A stretch of 64,000 nt of DNA from Ahaetulla prasina (Eukaryota; Chordata; Lepidosauria; Squamata; Colubridae). How positions within the stretch are numbered: position 1 is the first letter of the stretch; the number at the start of each line of letters is the position of its first letter. A program made the translations under genes and the position numbers. Below the pieces are notes generated by a model, which was not told the origin of the DNA, did no database searches, and was given only the letters and a program-made list of their open reading frames with translations. The DNA is taken from NCBI RefSeq assembly GCF_028640845.1, contig NC_080541.1, positions 156,062,502 through 156,126,501 on the forward strand, read 5' to 3'. Shown in pieces: positions 54,642-64,000 of the stretch.

Positions 54642-55615
54642 CTTATCACGATTATCAAGTCACAGTGTCACCTGTCCATCGTTGATCTGGAAAAAATATA
54701 TACACTGGATGAAATCTGCTGTCTAGGATGATCCTTGTAATTAGTAGAATATAAAGTTAGACAATATGGCCCCTGCTTCCCTTAACAATGGACTGCAAAC
54801 TGTTGAAATATATGATTTCTTGGTCATATTTATAAATCAAATATTTTTCCAGAAAGATTTCCTTTTTCCCATCTTGAATTTGCTCAATTTTGCATTTCAA
54901 AAGAACATACAAATCAAAACTCAATTACTGTTCGAAATTAGCATTTTTCTCCATTCTATGAAATACTTTCCCAATTTGGTTTTAAATTTGGTTGTATTTT
55001 GGGGAGACGTTTTCTCACGTAAAGCTCTTGTCCTAATGAAATAAAGAAACAAAAATACACCATGTTAAGTAAAACCGTGTGCAGCAGTATACATATTATG
55101 GGCAAAATTGTGTATACTGGAAAAATGCATAGCAGAATATATGGATTTTTTTTTAAAAAAAAATCTCAACCTTCTCTGGCAAATGGGAAGGGGGTAATAT
55201 TGAAATCAACGTATCTATCTACCATCCTAGACCTGGTGCATTGCTATAATAGTGTCATCCTCTACCTATGATGCTTGCTTGCTATCAGCTGCCATTGTAA
55301 TGGGAGGGGAGGTTTTGCTGGTATATGGCTGGTGGGGAAGCAAGCTGGTGGAGGCATCCTGAGAAAAGGGAGGAAACTTCTCACAGGCTTCAAGCAGCTG
55401 TAGAAGGAGCTGATAGCTGTCAAAGTCAACCGTTTCGGCATACCAGGGAGATGGAGACCATCTGAAGAAGGGCCCCACATGACACCTTGGAGAGATGTGG
55501 ACTGGACACTCAACCTGGTTCCTTGGGGGGAGGGATTTGGGATTGCTTTCAATATCTAATTTTCACACCTATTGTTTCAGACCTTGCTTTTCTTTTGTTG
55601 CATTCAGTTCATACT

Positions 55616-55905
55616 GGGCCGTGGGTGGCTCAGGCTGTAAGAAGCCTGTTATTAAGCACAGCTGCTTGCAATTACTGCAGGTTCGAGTCCCACCAGGCCC
55701 AAGGTTGACTCAGCCTTCCATCCTTTATCAGGTAGGTAAAATGAGGACCCAGATTGTTGGGGGGGCAATAAGTTGACTTTGTATATAAATATACAAATAG
55801 GATGAGACTATTGCCTTACACAATGTAAGCCGCCCTGAGTCTTCGGAGAAGGGTGGGATATAAATTTAAAAAAAAATAAAAAAAAATAAAAAATAAAAAA
55901 TACTC
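55616..55905 (+). mobile_element. tRNA-derived SINE with L2-like tail, full length
   Basis: A box tggctcaggctg (55626-55637), B box ggttcgagtcc (55680-55690, exact consensus), body, then gccgccctgagtcttcgg (about 55829), gatataaat and an A-rich tail. Capable of pol III transcription by sequence. Confidence 0.92.
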
Positions 55906-56619
55906 AGTAAAAGTACCTTTCTCTACAAACATGGAGTTGGGGTCTTTCTTTCTTGGGTTTTGAACACCTGACAAATAGTGATTCAAATGGACATGAGTGA
56001 AGATAAAAATTATAATTTGTTGCCTAAAGTATTTTCCTGTGGAATAGACTCCATATTTTCATACCATCTTCACAAGATACTTTTTTAACCCTCTGGCAAT
56101 TAGTTTACCAGCTTTGAATCGTCTATATATAATTTCCAAAGGCAGATTCAAATTTTGATTCTCTCATTACCTTACTGGAGGTGATAAATAAATAGGATAA
56201 AACTTATAGTAAATCCTTGTGTTCCAGATGCTACTGTTAGATTTAAAAACTATCCTGATTTGAGTTGAAAATTGACTTGGCAGACTTGCTGACTCCTTTT
56301 GTTGGGCTGAAGAGCGCCAGGTTTTTGTCCTGTAAACTTTGTTTAGACCACAACTGAATCAGCCTGCTAACATGGCTCCCCTATCCACATCCACATTCCA
56401 GGCACAAAGAGTGGTTTACATGCAAAAGTCTTGTTCTCATAGCTTTTTGCTCCTTCTTTGCCACAGTCCACAAACTAACATATAAGTTGCTCTTCGACTA
56501 ATTTAAATCACTGAAAAAATTGTAATAATATAATCTAGTAATAGTATAACTGCGTATCTTATTTGTTCCATTTACTGAAATTTCCCATGCATCGCAGGAT
56601 GAGAATGGGAACTGCGTAT

Positions 56620-58041
56620 TAAGAATCACAGGATTATCATTTTCGAGGATTGATTTTATTTTGATTACTAATGACTTGTATTCTAGAGTGAAGAAGACGA
56701 AGATTTGTTCAAGAACTTTATCTGATCATAGTCCAGTTTGGATTGAATTTGATCGGGAAAAGGAGGCTAGGAGATCATGGAGGTTGAATGAGAATTTGTT
56801 TAAATATGAACAAAATGTAAATGAATGTAAAAAACAAATGAAAGAATTTTTTATTATGAATATGAAAAAAGAGACATCTATAGAGATGATTTGGGACTCC
56901 AGTAAGGCTTATATGAGAGGAAATCTTATACAAATGAATATTAAATACAAAAATAAATTGCAGAAAAGAAAAGGAACTGGAAGAGGAAATTAAAAGAAAG
57001 AACAATTATTGATAAATAGCCCAGGAAATAGTAAAATAAAAGAATCAATAAATATATTGAGAGGTCAGTTTAATATGTTGATGGCAGATCAAGTAGCAAT
57101 TAATTTACAATATGTAAAACATAATACGTTTAATAATGCCAATAAGCCAGGAAGATGGCTTGCCTATTTAATAAGGAAAAAACAGAAATCACGAACGATT
57201 GATAAAATAGAATATAGGGGTAAGGAAGTTTATCAAAAGAACTTGATTAAAAAAGCATTTTAGAGTATTATAGTAAGTTATATTCTAGGGATATGGTTGA
57301 TGATACAGAGATAGAAAGATATTTACAACAACAAAATATTTGTGAGCTTACAGAAAATCAAAGAGAAGAATTGAATCAATTAATTACTTCAGAGGAAATT
57401 TTCTTAGCAATTAAACAACTTAAAATCGGTAAAGCACCAGGAACAGATGGTTTAACAGCTGTTTATTATAAAATTTACAAAATGAGATGGTTGAACCACT
57501 TAAAGAGTTATTTAATAAAATTCAAATGGGAGGAGATGTTCCCCTTCATGGAGGACAGCCTTTATTTCGTTAATACCAAGGAAGATCGAGATGGTATTAA
57601 AGCAGAGAATTATAGGCCTATATCACTTTTAAATACTGATTACAAGATATTTACCAAGATATTGGCTAATAGATTAATGCCAGTGATGAATCAAATAATT
57701 CATAATGATCAGTCAGGATTTATTAAGGGTAGGCAGATGAGATATAATGTGAGGCAAATCGTAAATTTACTTGAATATTTGGAACGAAACAACCAAGTAT
57801 CAGCGGCATTCCTTTTTTTGGATGCTGAAAAAGCTTTTGATAGATTGGATTGGCAGTTTTTGTTTAAAGTAATAGAAAAAATGCAATTTGGGGATTATTT
57901 TATTCGTGCAATTAAAGCAATATATCAGAAGCAAACAGCACAAATAATAGTAAATGGTGGGTTAACAGAAACTTTTAAAATTGAGAAAGGGACGAGACAG
58001 GGATGTCCCTTGTCCCCATTACTTTTTATTTTAACTTTAGA
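56620..58041 (+). mobile_element. L1 LINE ORF2 fragment, cut by the duplication junction
   Basis: From the end of the endonuclease (FSRIDFILITNDLYS, SDHSPVWIEFD) through RT motifs GKAPGTDGLTAVYYK, AENYRPISLLNTDYKIFTKILANRL and RQGCPLSPLLFILTLEI, where it is cut at 58041. It is frameshifted at several places. Both L1 ends are missing. Confidence 0.9.
56661..56993 (+). pseudogene. L1 ORF2 endonuclease end and linker
   Basis: 110 codons from ITNDLYSRVKKTK with the conserved SDHSPVWIEFD (endonuclease final Asp-His) near residue 25, followed by the linker SWRLNENLFKYEQ and VKEFFIMN-like region. Confidence 0.85.
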
Positions 58042-58084
58042 AATTCTTCTGATGGGAAGCGAAAGTAATTATATATGTGAATAA
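57293..58084 (+). pseudogene. L1 ORF2 RT core, truncated
   Basis: 263 codons: LTAVYYKIYK, AENYRPISLLNTDYKIFTKILANRLMPV, DQSGFIKGRQMRYNVRQIVNLLEYLE, FLFLDAEKAFDRLDWQFLF (first catalytic Asp), then GTRQGCPLSPLLFILTLEILL. Two base losses garble PPSWRTAFISLIPK. The last ~10 residues come from the duplicated unit start, so the FADD motif is missing. Confidence 0.85.
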
Positions 58085-58610
58085 TCATATTAATTGTTTT
58101 TCACATGATCAAATACATTTTAGTATTTCAGCATTCCAGATTGCATTTAGTAATCATTTAGCATTTAGTATTTAGCATTTAGTATTTTAGCATTCCAGAT
58201 ATTTGCCCTTTTTAAAGAGAGATCAGAAAGAAACCATTGTCGATAAATGACTATGTTTCAGCAACACTCACATACCTACTGACATAGGACAATCAGAACA
58301 GACAAATGCAGCTAAACTAATGCCTAGGATGAAACAGTGAAATTTGAAATCCACGCATCTTTAATGGAATGACCAAGCTCCTTTGGCATGTTTGATATTA
58401 CATTGCCAAGTAACAGTCATCCTAGACAGCTTAATTTAATTAGAAAAGAAGGAAAAGAAATCCCTCTACAAGCAAACACTGTATGGTTCTTAAAGTGAAT
58501 CTTTTCCCAAAACAATATCAAAGATACTTTATTTCATTGAACTGCTACCAAAAGCTAACTCAATGTTTTGTACCATATGCAAAACATTTTAGGCATAAGG
58601 TAATTGTGAA

Positions 58611-58982
58611 ACAGGTCGTCCTCAACTTACGACCACAATTGAGCCCAAATTTTCTGTTGCTAGGTGAGACTTTTGTTAAGTGAGTTTTGCCCCATTTTAT
58701 GATCTTTTTTGCCACAGTTCACTGCAGTTGTTAAGTTAGTAACATAGTTGTTAAGTAAATCTAGCTTCTCCATTGACTTTGCTTCTCAGAAGCTCACAAA
58801 AGGTGATCACATGACCCCAGTACACTACAACTGACATAAATATGAGTCAGTTGCCAAGCAACATGACCATGGGGATGTTGCAACCGTCCTAAGTGTGGAA
58901 AACAGTCATAAGTCACTTTTTCAGTGTTGTTGTAACTTTGAACAGTCACTAAACAAACTGTTGTAAATCAAGAACAACCTGT
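58611..58982. mobile_element. TIR DNA transposon, duplicated copy
   Basis: Copy of 53793-54163 within unit 2, one base longer (gttgctagg versus gttctagg). Confidence 0.8.
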
Positions 58983-59277
58983 AGTGGGGAAAAAGTATTT
59001 CAGACTGGTTTTGTCTGGTATCTTGTTCTCCCTTCCAGATACTCCATGTATACATTGTACTCTTATGCTGAAAAATGAAGTTCTGATAAAGCAAATATTT
59101 CAGTATTGAAATAGATCTTAATTAACAACCCAATAAAATGGTTTCATACTCTCAACAATCATGATCTGGCCTTTCTTAAGTGATTAAATACAATCCCTTA
59201 ATCAGCTAGTTTATTCAGCTTTGAATTGCAAACTTCATCGTATAAAAGAGTTTGAAAACAAAGAAAGGCCTTATGAC

Positions 59278-59454
59278 CAGTGGTGGGTTGCTACCGTTTC
59301 GCGGTCCAGGCAAACTGGTAGCGGCTGTGGCGGAGGCTCCACCCACCCGCCCGGATATCTCTATGCATGCGCTGAAGCTTCTGCGCATGCTCAGAAGTGT
59401 TGTGCACGCACCCACGAGCAAACCAGTAGCGATGGGATTTGAAACCCACTAATG
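59278..59454. mobile_element. hAT MITE, family N1, duplicated copy
   Basis: Copy of 54459-54641, six bases shorter because of three small deletions; TSD-like flanks at 59270-59277 and 59455-59462. Confidence 0.9.
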
Positions 59455-60428
59455 CTTATCACGATTATCAAGTCACAGTGTCACCTGTCCATCGTTGATC
59501 TGGAAAAATATACACTGGATGAAATCTGCTGTCTAGGATGATCCTTGTAATTAGTAGAATATAAAGTTAGACAATATGGCCCCTGCTTCCCTTAACAATG
59601 GACTGCAAACTGTTGAAATATATGATTTCTTGGTCATATTTATAAATCAAATATTTTTCCAGAAAGATTTCCTTTTTCCCATCTTGAATTTGCTCAATTT
59701 TGCATTTCAAAAGAACATACAAATCAAAACTCAATTACTGTTCGAAACTAGCATTTTTCTCCATTCTATGAAATACTTTCCCAATTTGGTTTTAAATTTG
59801 GTTGTATTTTGGGGAGACGTTTTCTCACATAAAGCTCTTGTCCTAATGAAATAAAGAAACAAAAATACACCATGTTAAGTAAAACCGTGTGCAGCAGTAT
59901 ACATATTATGGGCAAAATTGTGTATACTGGAAAAATGCATAGCAGAATATATGGATTTTTTTTAAAAAAAAAATCTCAACCTTCTCTGGCAAATGGGAAG
60001 GGGGTAATATTGAAATCAACGTATCTATCTACCATCCTAGACCTGGTGCATTGCTATAATAGTGTCATCCTCTACCTATGATGCTTGCTTGCTATCAGCT
60101 GCCATTGTAATGGGAGGGGGGAGGTTTTGCTGGTATATGGGTGGTGGGGGGAAGCAAGCTGGTGGAGGCATCCTGAGAAAAGGGAGGAAACTTCTCACAG
60201 GCTTCAAGCAGCTGTGGAAGGAGCTGATAGCTGTCAAAGTCAACCGTTTCGGCATACCAGGGAGATGGAGACCATCTGAAGAAGGGCCCCACATGACCCT
60301 TGGAGAGATGTGGACTGGACACTCAACCTGGTTCCTTGGGGGGAGGGATTTGGGATTGCTTTCAATATCTAATTTTCACACCTATTGTTTCAGACCTTGC
60401 TTTTCTTTTGTTGCATTCAGTTCATACT

Positions 60429-60713
60429 GGGCCGTGGGTGGCTCAGGCTGTAAGAAGCCTGTTATTAAACACAGCTGCTTGCAATTACTGCAGGTTCGAG
60501 TCCCACCAGGCCCAAGGTTGACTCAGCCTTCCATCCTTTATCAGGTAGGTAAAATGAGGACCCAGATTGTTGGGGGGGCAATAAGTTGACTTTGTATATA
60601 AATATACAAATAGGATGAGACTATTGCCTTACACAATGTAAGCCGCCCTGAGTCTTCGGAGAAGGGTGGGATATAAATGTAAAAAAAAATAAAAAAAATA
60701 AAAAATAAAAAAT
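60429..60713 (+). mobile_element. tRNA-derived SINE with L2-like tail, duplicated copy
   Basis: Copy of 55616-55905. A box 60439-60450 and B box 60493-60503 both unchanged. Confidence 0.92.
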
Positions 60714-61474
60714 ACTCAGTAAAAGTACCTTTCTCTACAAACATGGAGTTGGGGTCTTTCTTTCTTGGGTTTTGAACACCTGACAAATAGTGATTCAAAT
60801 GGGCATGAGTGAAGATAAAAATTATAATTTGTTGCCTAAAGTATTTTCCTGTGGAATAGACTCCATATTTTCATACCATCTTCACAAAATATTTTTTTAA
60901 CCCTCTGGCAATTAGTTTACCAGCTTTGGATCGTCTATATATAATTTCCAAAGGCAGATTCAAATTTTGATTCTCTCATTACCTTACTGGAGGTGATAAA
61001 TAAATAGGATAAAACTTATAGTAAATCCTTGTTCCAGATGCTACTGTTAGATTTAAAAACTATCCTGATTTGAGTTGAAAATTGACTTGGCAGACTTGCT
61101 GACTCCTTTTGTTGGGCTGAAGAGCGCCAGGTTTTTGTCCTGTAAACTTTGTTTAGACCACAACTGAATCAGCCTGCTAACATGGCTCCCCTATCCACAT
61201 CCACATTCCAGGCACAAAGAGTGGTTTACATGCAAAAGTCTTGTTCTCATAGCTTTTTGCTCCTTCTTTGCCACAAACTGTCCACAAACTAACATATAAG
61301 TTGCTCTTCGACTAATTAAAATCACTGAAAAAATTGTAATAATATAATCTAGTAATAGTATAACTGCGTATCTTATTTGTTCCATTTACTGAAATTTCCC
61401 ATGCGTCGCAGGATGAGAATGGGAACTGCGTATTAAGAATCACAGGATTATCATTTTCGAGGATTGATTTTATT

Positions 61475-61807
61475 TTGATTACTAATGACTTGTATTCTAG
61501 AGTGAAGAAGACGAAGATTTGTTCAAGAACTTTATCTGATCATAGTCCAGTTTGGATTGAATTTGATCGGGAAAAGGAGGCTAGGAGATCATGGAGGTTG
61601 AATGAGAATTTGTTTAAATATGAACAAAATGTAAATGAATGTAAAAAACAAATGAAAGAATTTTTTATTATGAATATGAAAAAAGAGACATCTATAGAGA
61701 TGATTTGGGACTCCAGTAAGGCTTATATGAGAGGAAATCTTATACAAATGAATATTAAATACAAAATAAATTGCAGAAAAGAAAAAGGAACTGGAAGAGG
61801 AAATTAA
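61475..61807 (+). pseudogene. L1 ORF2 endonuclease end and linker, second copy
   Basis: 110 codons nearly identical to 56661-56993; differs near the end by one A in an A run. Confidence 0.85.
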
Positions 61808-62103
61808 AAGAAAGAACAATTATTGATAAATAGCCCAGGAAATAGTAAAATAAAAGAATCAATAAATATATTGAGAGGTCAGTTTAATATGTTGATGGCA
61901 GATCAAGTAGCAATTAATTTACAATATGTAAAACATAATCGTTTAATAATGCCAATAAGCCAGGAAGATGGCTTGCCTATTTAATAAGGAAAAACAGAAA
62001 TCACGAACGATTGATAAAATAGAATATAGGGGTAAGGAAGTTTATCAAAAGAACTTGATTAAAAAGCATTTTAGAGTATTATAGTAAGTTATATTCTAGG
62101 GAT

Positions 62104-62759
62104 ATGGTTGATGATACAGAGATAGAAAGATATTTACAACAACAAAATATTTGTGAGCTTACAGAAAATCAAAGAGAAGAATTGAATCAATTAATTACTT
62201 CAGAGGAAATTTTCTTAGCAATTAAACAACTTAAAATCGGTAAAGCACCAGGAACAGATGGTTTAACAGCTGTTTATTATAAAATTTACAAAATGAGATG
62301 GTTGAACCACTTAAAGAGTTATTTAATAAAATTCAAATGGGAGGAGATGTTCCCCCTTCATGGAGGACAGCCTTTATTTCGTTAATACCGAAGGAAGATC
62401 GAGATGGTATTAAAGCAGAGAATTATAGGCCTATATCACTTTTAAATACTGATTACAAGATATTTACCAAGATATTGGCTAATAGATTAATGCCAGTGAT
62501 GAATCAAATAATTCATAATGATCAGTCAGGATTTATTAAGGGTAGGCAGATGAGATATAATGTGAGGCAAATTGTAAATTTACTTGAATATTTGGAACGA
62601 AACAACCAAGTATCAGCGGCATTTCTTTTTTTGGATGCTGGAAAAGCGTTTGATAAATTTGATTGGGAGTTTTTGTTTAAAGTAATAGAAAAATGCAATT
62701 TGGGGATTATTTTATCCATGCAATTAAAGCAATATATCAGAAGCAAACAGCACAAATAA
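62104..62759 (+). pseudogene. L1 ORF2 RT core, first part, frameshifted
   Basis: Two overlapping frames (62104-62385, 62298-62759) cover GKAPGTDGLTAVYYKIYK, PPSWRTAFISLIPKEDRDG (intact here, garbled in unit 1), AENYRPISLLN and FLFLDAGKAFDKFDW. The first catalytic Asp (D of FLD) is kept. Confidence 0.85.
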
Positions 62760-63094
62760 TAGTAAATGGTGGGTTAACAGAAACTTTTAAAATTGAGAAA
62801 GGGACGAGACAGGGATGTCCCTTGTCCCCATTACTTTTTATTTTAACTTTAGAAATTCTTCTGAATAACATACGTGGTTCCGATCGAATAAAGGGAATTA
62901 GAGTTAAACATCAAGATTATAGATTAAGAGCTTTTGCAGATGACCTGGTTGTTACTGTATCTCAACCAATATACTCAGTAACTGGTTTAAAAGATATAAT
63001 TGGTCAGTATGGTAAAGTATCTGGATTTAAGGTGAATCAGCAAAAGACAAAGATGATAACTAAAAATATGAATATACAACAAAAGAAGAGTTAG
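62693..63094 (+). pseudogene. L1 ORF2 RT catalytic end
   Basis: 133 codons: IVNGGLTETFKIEKGTRQGC, PLSPLLFILTLEILLNN, the catalytic AFADDLVV near residue 83, then GFKVNQQKTKMI. It ends soon after RT motif 6; the long C-terminal part of ORF2 is absent. Confidence 0.85.
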
Positions 63095-63257
63095 AAAGAA
63101 TTTCAGTCAGAAGTTGTAGAAAAAAAGAGAACAAAGCTTCCTCTTCTTCCTTCCATAAAAGAAGTCAATCAGCAGTGTGCTTGAAAATCACTGAGAAGTT
63201 TTGCCACATCCCTTTCTTGGGTAGGTTGGTTTGTTTTCATAGTTTTTCCCCTCACAG
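63095..63257. other. No recognisable feature
   Basis: Short spacer between the L1 and the minisatellite. Confidence 0.4.
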
Positions 63258-63872
63258 ACCATATTTTTAATTTGCATTTATTTGTGGAGTGTATACATTG
63301 TGGAGTGTGTACAACCAAGAACTGATTCTGAACTTTGGGATTAGAGAAACATGGCTACCATTAAAGAGGCTTTCAGCAGGCTTCATGCTAATAAGTGTGG
63401 ATGGAATAAATCATCCACCATATTTTTAATTTGCATTTATTTGTGGAGTGTGTACAACCAAGAACTGATTCTGAACTTTGGGATTAGAGAAACATGGCTA
63501 CCATTAAAGAGGCTTTCAGCAGGCTTCATGCTAATAAGTGTGGATGGAATAAATCTTCCACCATATTTTTAATTTGCATTTATTTGTGGAGTGTATACAT
63601 TGTGGAGTGTGTACAACCAAGAACTGATTCTGAACTTTGGGATTAGAGAAACATGGCTACCATTAAAGAGGCTTTCAGCAGGCTTCATGCTAATAGGTGT
63701 GGATGGAATAAATCTTCCACCATATTTTTAATTTGCATTTATTTGTGGAGTGTGTACAACCAAGAACTGATTCTGAACTTTGGGATTAGAGAAACATGGC
63801 TACCATTAAAGAGGCTTTCAGCAGGCTTCATGCTAATAGGTGTGGATGGAATAAATCTTCCACCATATTTTT
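63258..63872. repeat. Minisatellite with alternating 159- and 143-bp units
   Basis: The motif accatatttttaatttgc starts at 63258, 63417, 63560 and 63719, and a partial one at 63862. Spacings are 159, 143, 159, 143. Long units hold a 16-bp gtatacattgtggagt insertion that short units lack, giving a 302-bp higher-order period present twice. Open frames over it (63351, 63653, 63796) are the same repeat read again. Confidence 0.95.
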
Positions 63873-64000
63873 TTTTTGTATCTGTATTTTAGGGTCTCTT
63901 TCCATTACACAGTCATATTCCCATGTAACTTTTGCTCCTTACATATTGGAGACTGCCAATGTAAATGTATTGTTCGGGTATTGATATGGCAACAAAAAAT
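63873..64000. other. No recognisable feature
   Basis: Sequence after the last partial minisatellite unit; the window ends here. Confidence 0.4.

Larger units (their letters stand above)
53224..58041. repeat. 4.8-kb tandem duplication, unit 1
   Basis: Repeats at 58042-62853. Each boundary contains the 11-bp aattcttctga (53224, 58042, 62854). It includes a TIR transposon, a MITE, a SINE and an L1 fragment. Small differences between units, largely short indels, are scattered throughout; by eye about 1%. Confidence 0.95.
58042..62853. repeat. 4.8-kb tandem duplication, unit 2
   Basis: Copy of 53224-58041. Past 62864 the L1 continues uninterrupted, so unit 2's right side shows the original arrangement. 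Confidence 0.95.
61430..63094 (+). mobile_element. L1 LINE ORF2 fragment, original copy
   Basis: Same as 56620-58041 but continuing past the QGCPLSP motif into LRAFADDLVVTVSQ and the GFKVNQQKTKM region before ending near 63094. No poly(A) tail or TSD is visible, so the L1 is an internal remnant. Confidence 0.9.

Noticed and set aside
55626..55690. Good A and B boxes, possible tRNA gene
   Set aside because: The boxes belong to a SINE head. No tRNA cloverleaf with anticodon and acceptor stem closes around them, and the sequence continues into a SINE body and LINE-like tail.
63351..63984. A repeated short protein (three near-identical frames)
   Set aside because: The frames are minisatellite units; the 143-bp unit is not a multiple of three, so no continuous repeat protein exists.

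Overview
The window looks like non-coding DNA from a squamate reptile, most likely a snake. I recognise no host gene, tRNA, rRNA or CRISPR array. The assignment rests on the repeats: tRNA-derived Sauria-type SINEs, a Bov-B 3' end, CR1, L2 and Rex1/L3-like LINEs with (ATTCT)n tails, an RLE-type LINE, L1 fragments and many short hAT elements. I cannot name a species.

Layout. 1-5 kb: a Sauria SINE, two hAT elements with target site duplications (TSDs), a CR1 3' end carrying an inserted LINE tail, and L2 and Rex1-like 3' ends. 5.3-7.6 kb: two adjacent hAT MITEs that share one TSD, then an 842-bp tandem duplication around a SINE. 8.1-8.7 kb: a solo retroviral LTR. 10.6-13.2 kb: Rex1-like, L2-like and MITE copies. 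13.9-18.4 kb: a nearly complete but dead LINE ('family B' here, CR1/Jockey supergroup) split by an L2. 19.6-25.4 kb: a second family B copy split by a Rex1-like element and by a CR1. 25.8-27.6 kb: an RLE-type LINE split by an L2. 28.3-34.5 kb: nested hAT elements, a 1.2-kb tandem duplication whose breakpoints lie in two MITEs, and an L2. 35.8-38.6 kb: two related Sauria SINEs, the second split by a 1.67-kb L1-like element that encodes one 187-residue protein. 40.6-43.8 kb: an inverted copy of the 17-18.7 kb region, then an L2. 44-52 kb: 3' ends of CR1, Bov-B, Rex1-like, family B and L2 elements. 53.2-62.9 kb: a 4.8-kb tandem duplication carrying a DNA transposon, MITE, SINE and L1 ORF2 fragment. 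63.3-63.9 kb: a minisatellite with a 302-bp two-part higher-order period.

How the parts relate. The LINEs are reverse-transcriptase elements and nearly all are 5'-truncated or frameshifted. Two SINE families have tails matching LINE 3' ends: L2 (visible in this window) and Bov-B (established for Sauria SINEs), which suggests they borrow those enzymes. The hAT elements are all non-autonomous; no transposase is present. Nesting, TSDs and shared breaks give a relative order of events. Three separate tandem duplications have junctions of about 11-12 bp of identity. I see no new multi-gene system. The best candidates for novelty are the single-ORF L1-like element, the MITE-breakpoint duplication with mismatched TSDs, the double hAT insertion and the higher-order minisatellite. 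Family names come from motif and sequence recognition by eye; no database search was run.
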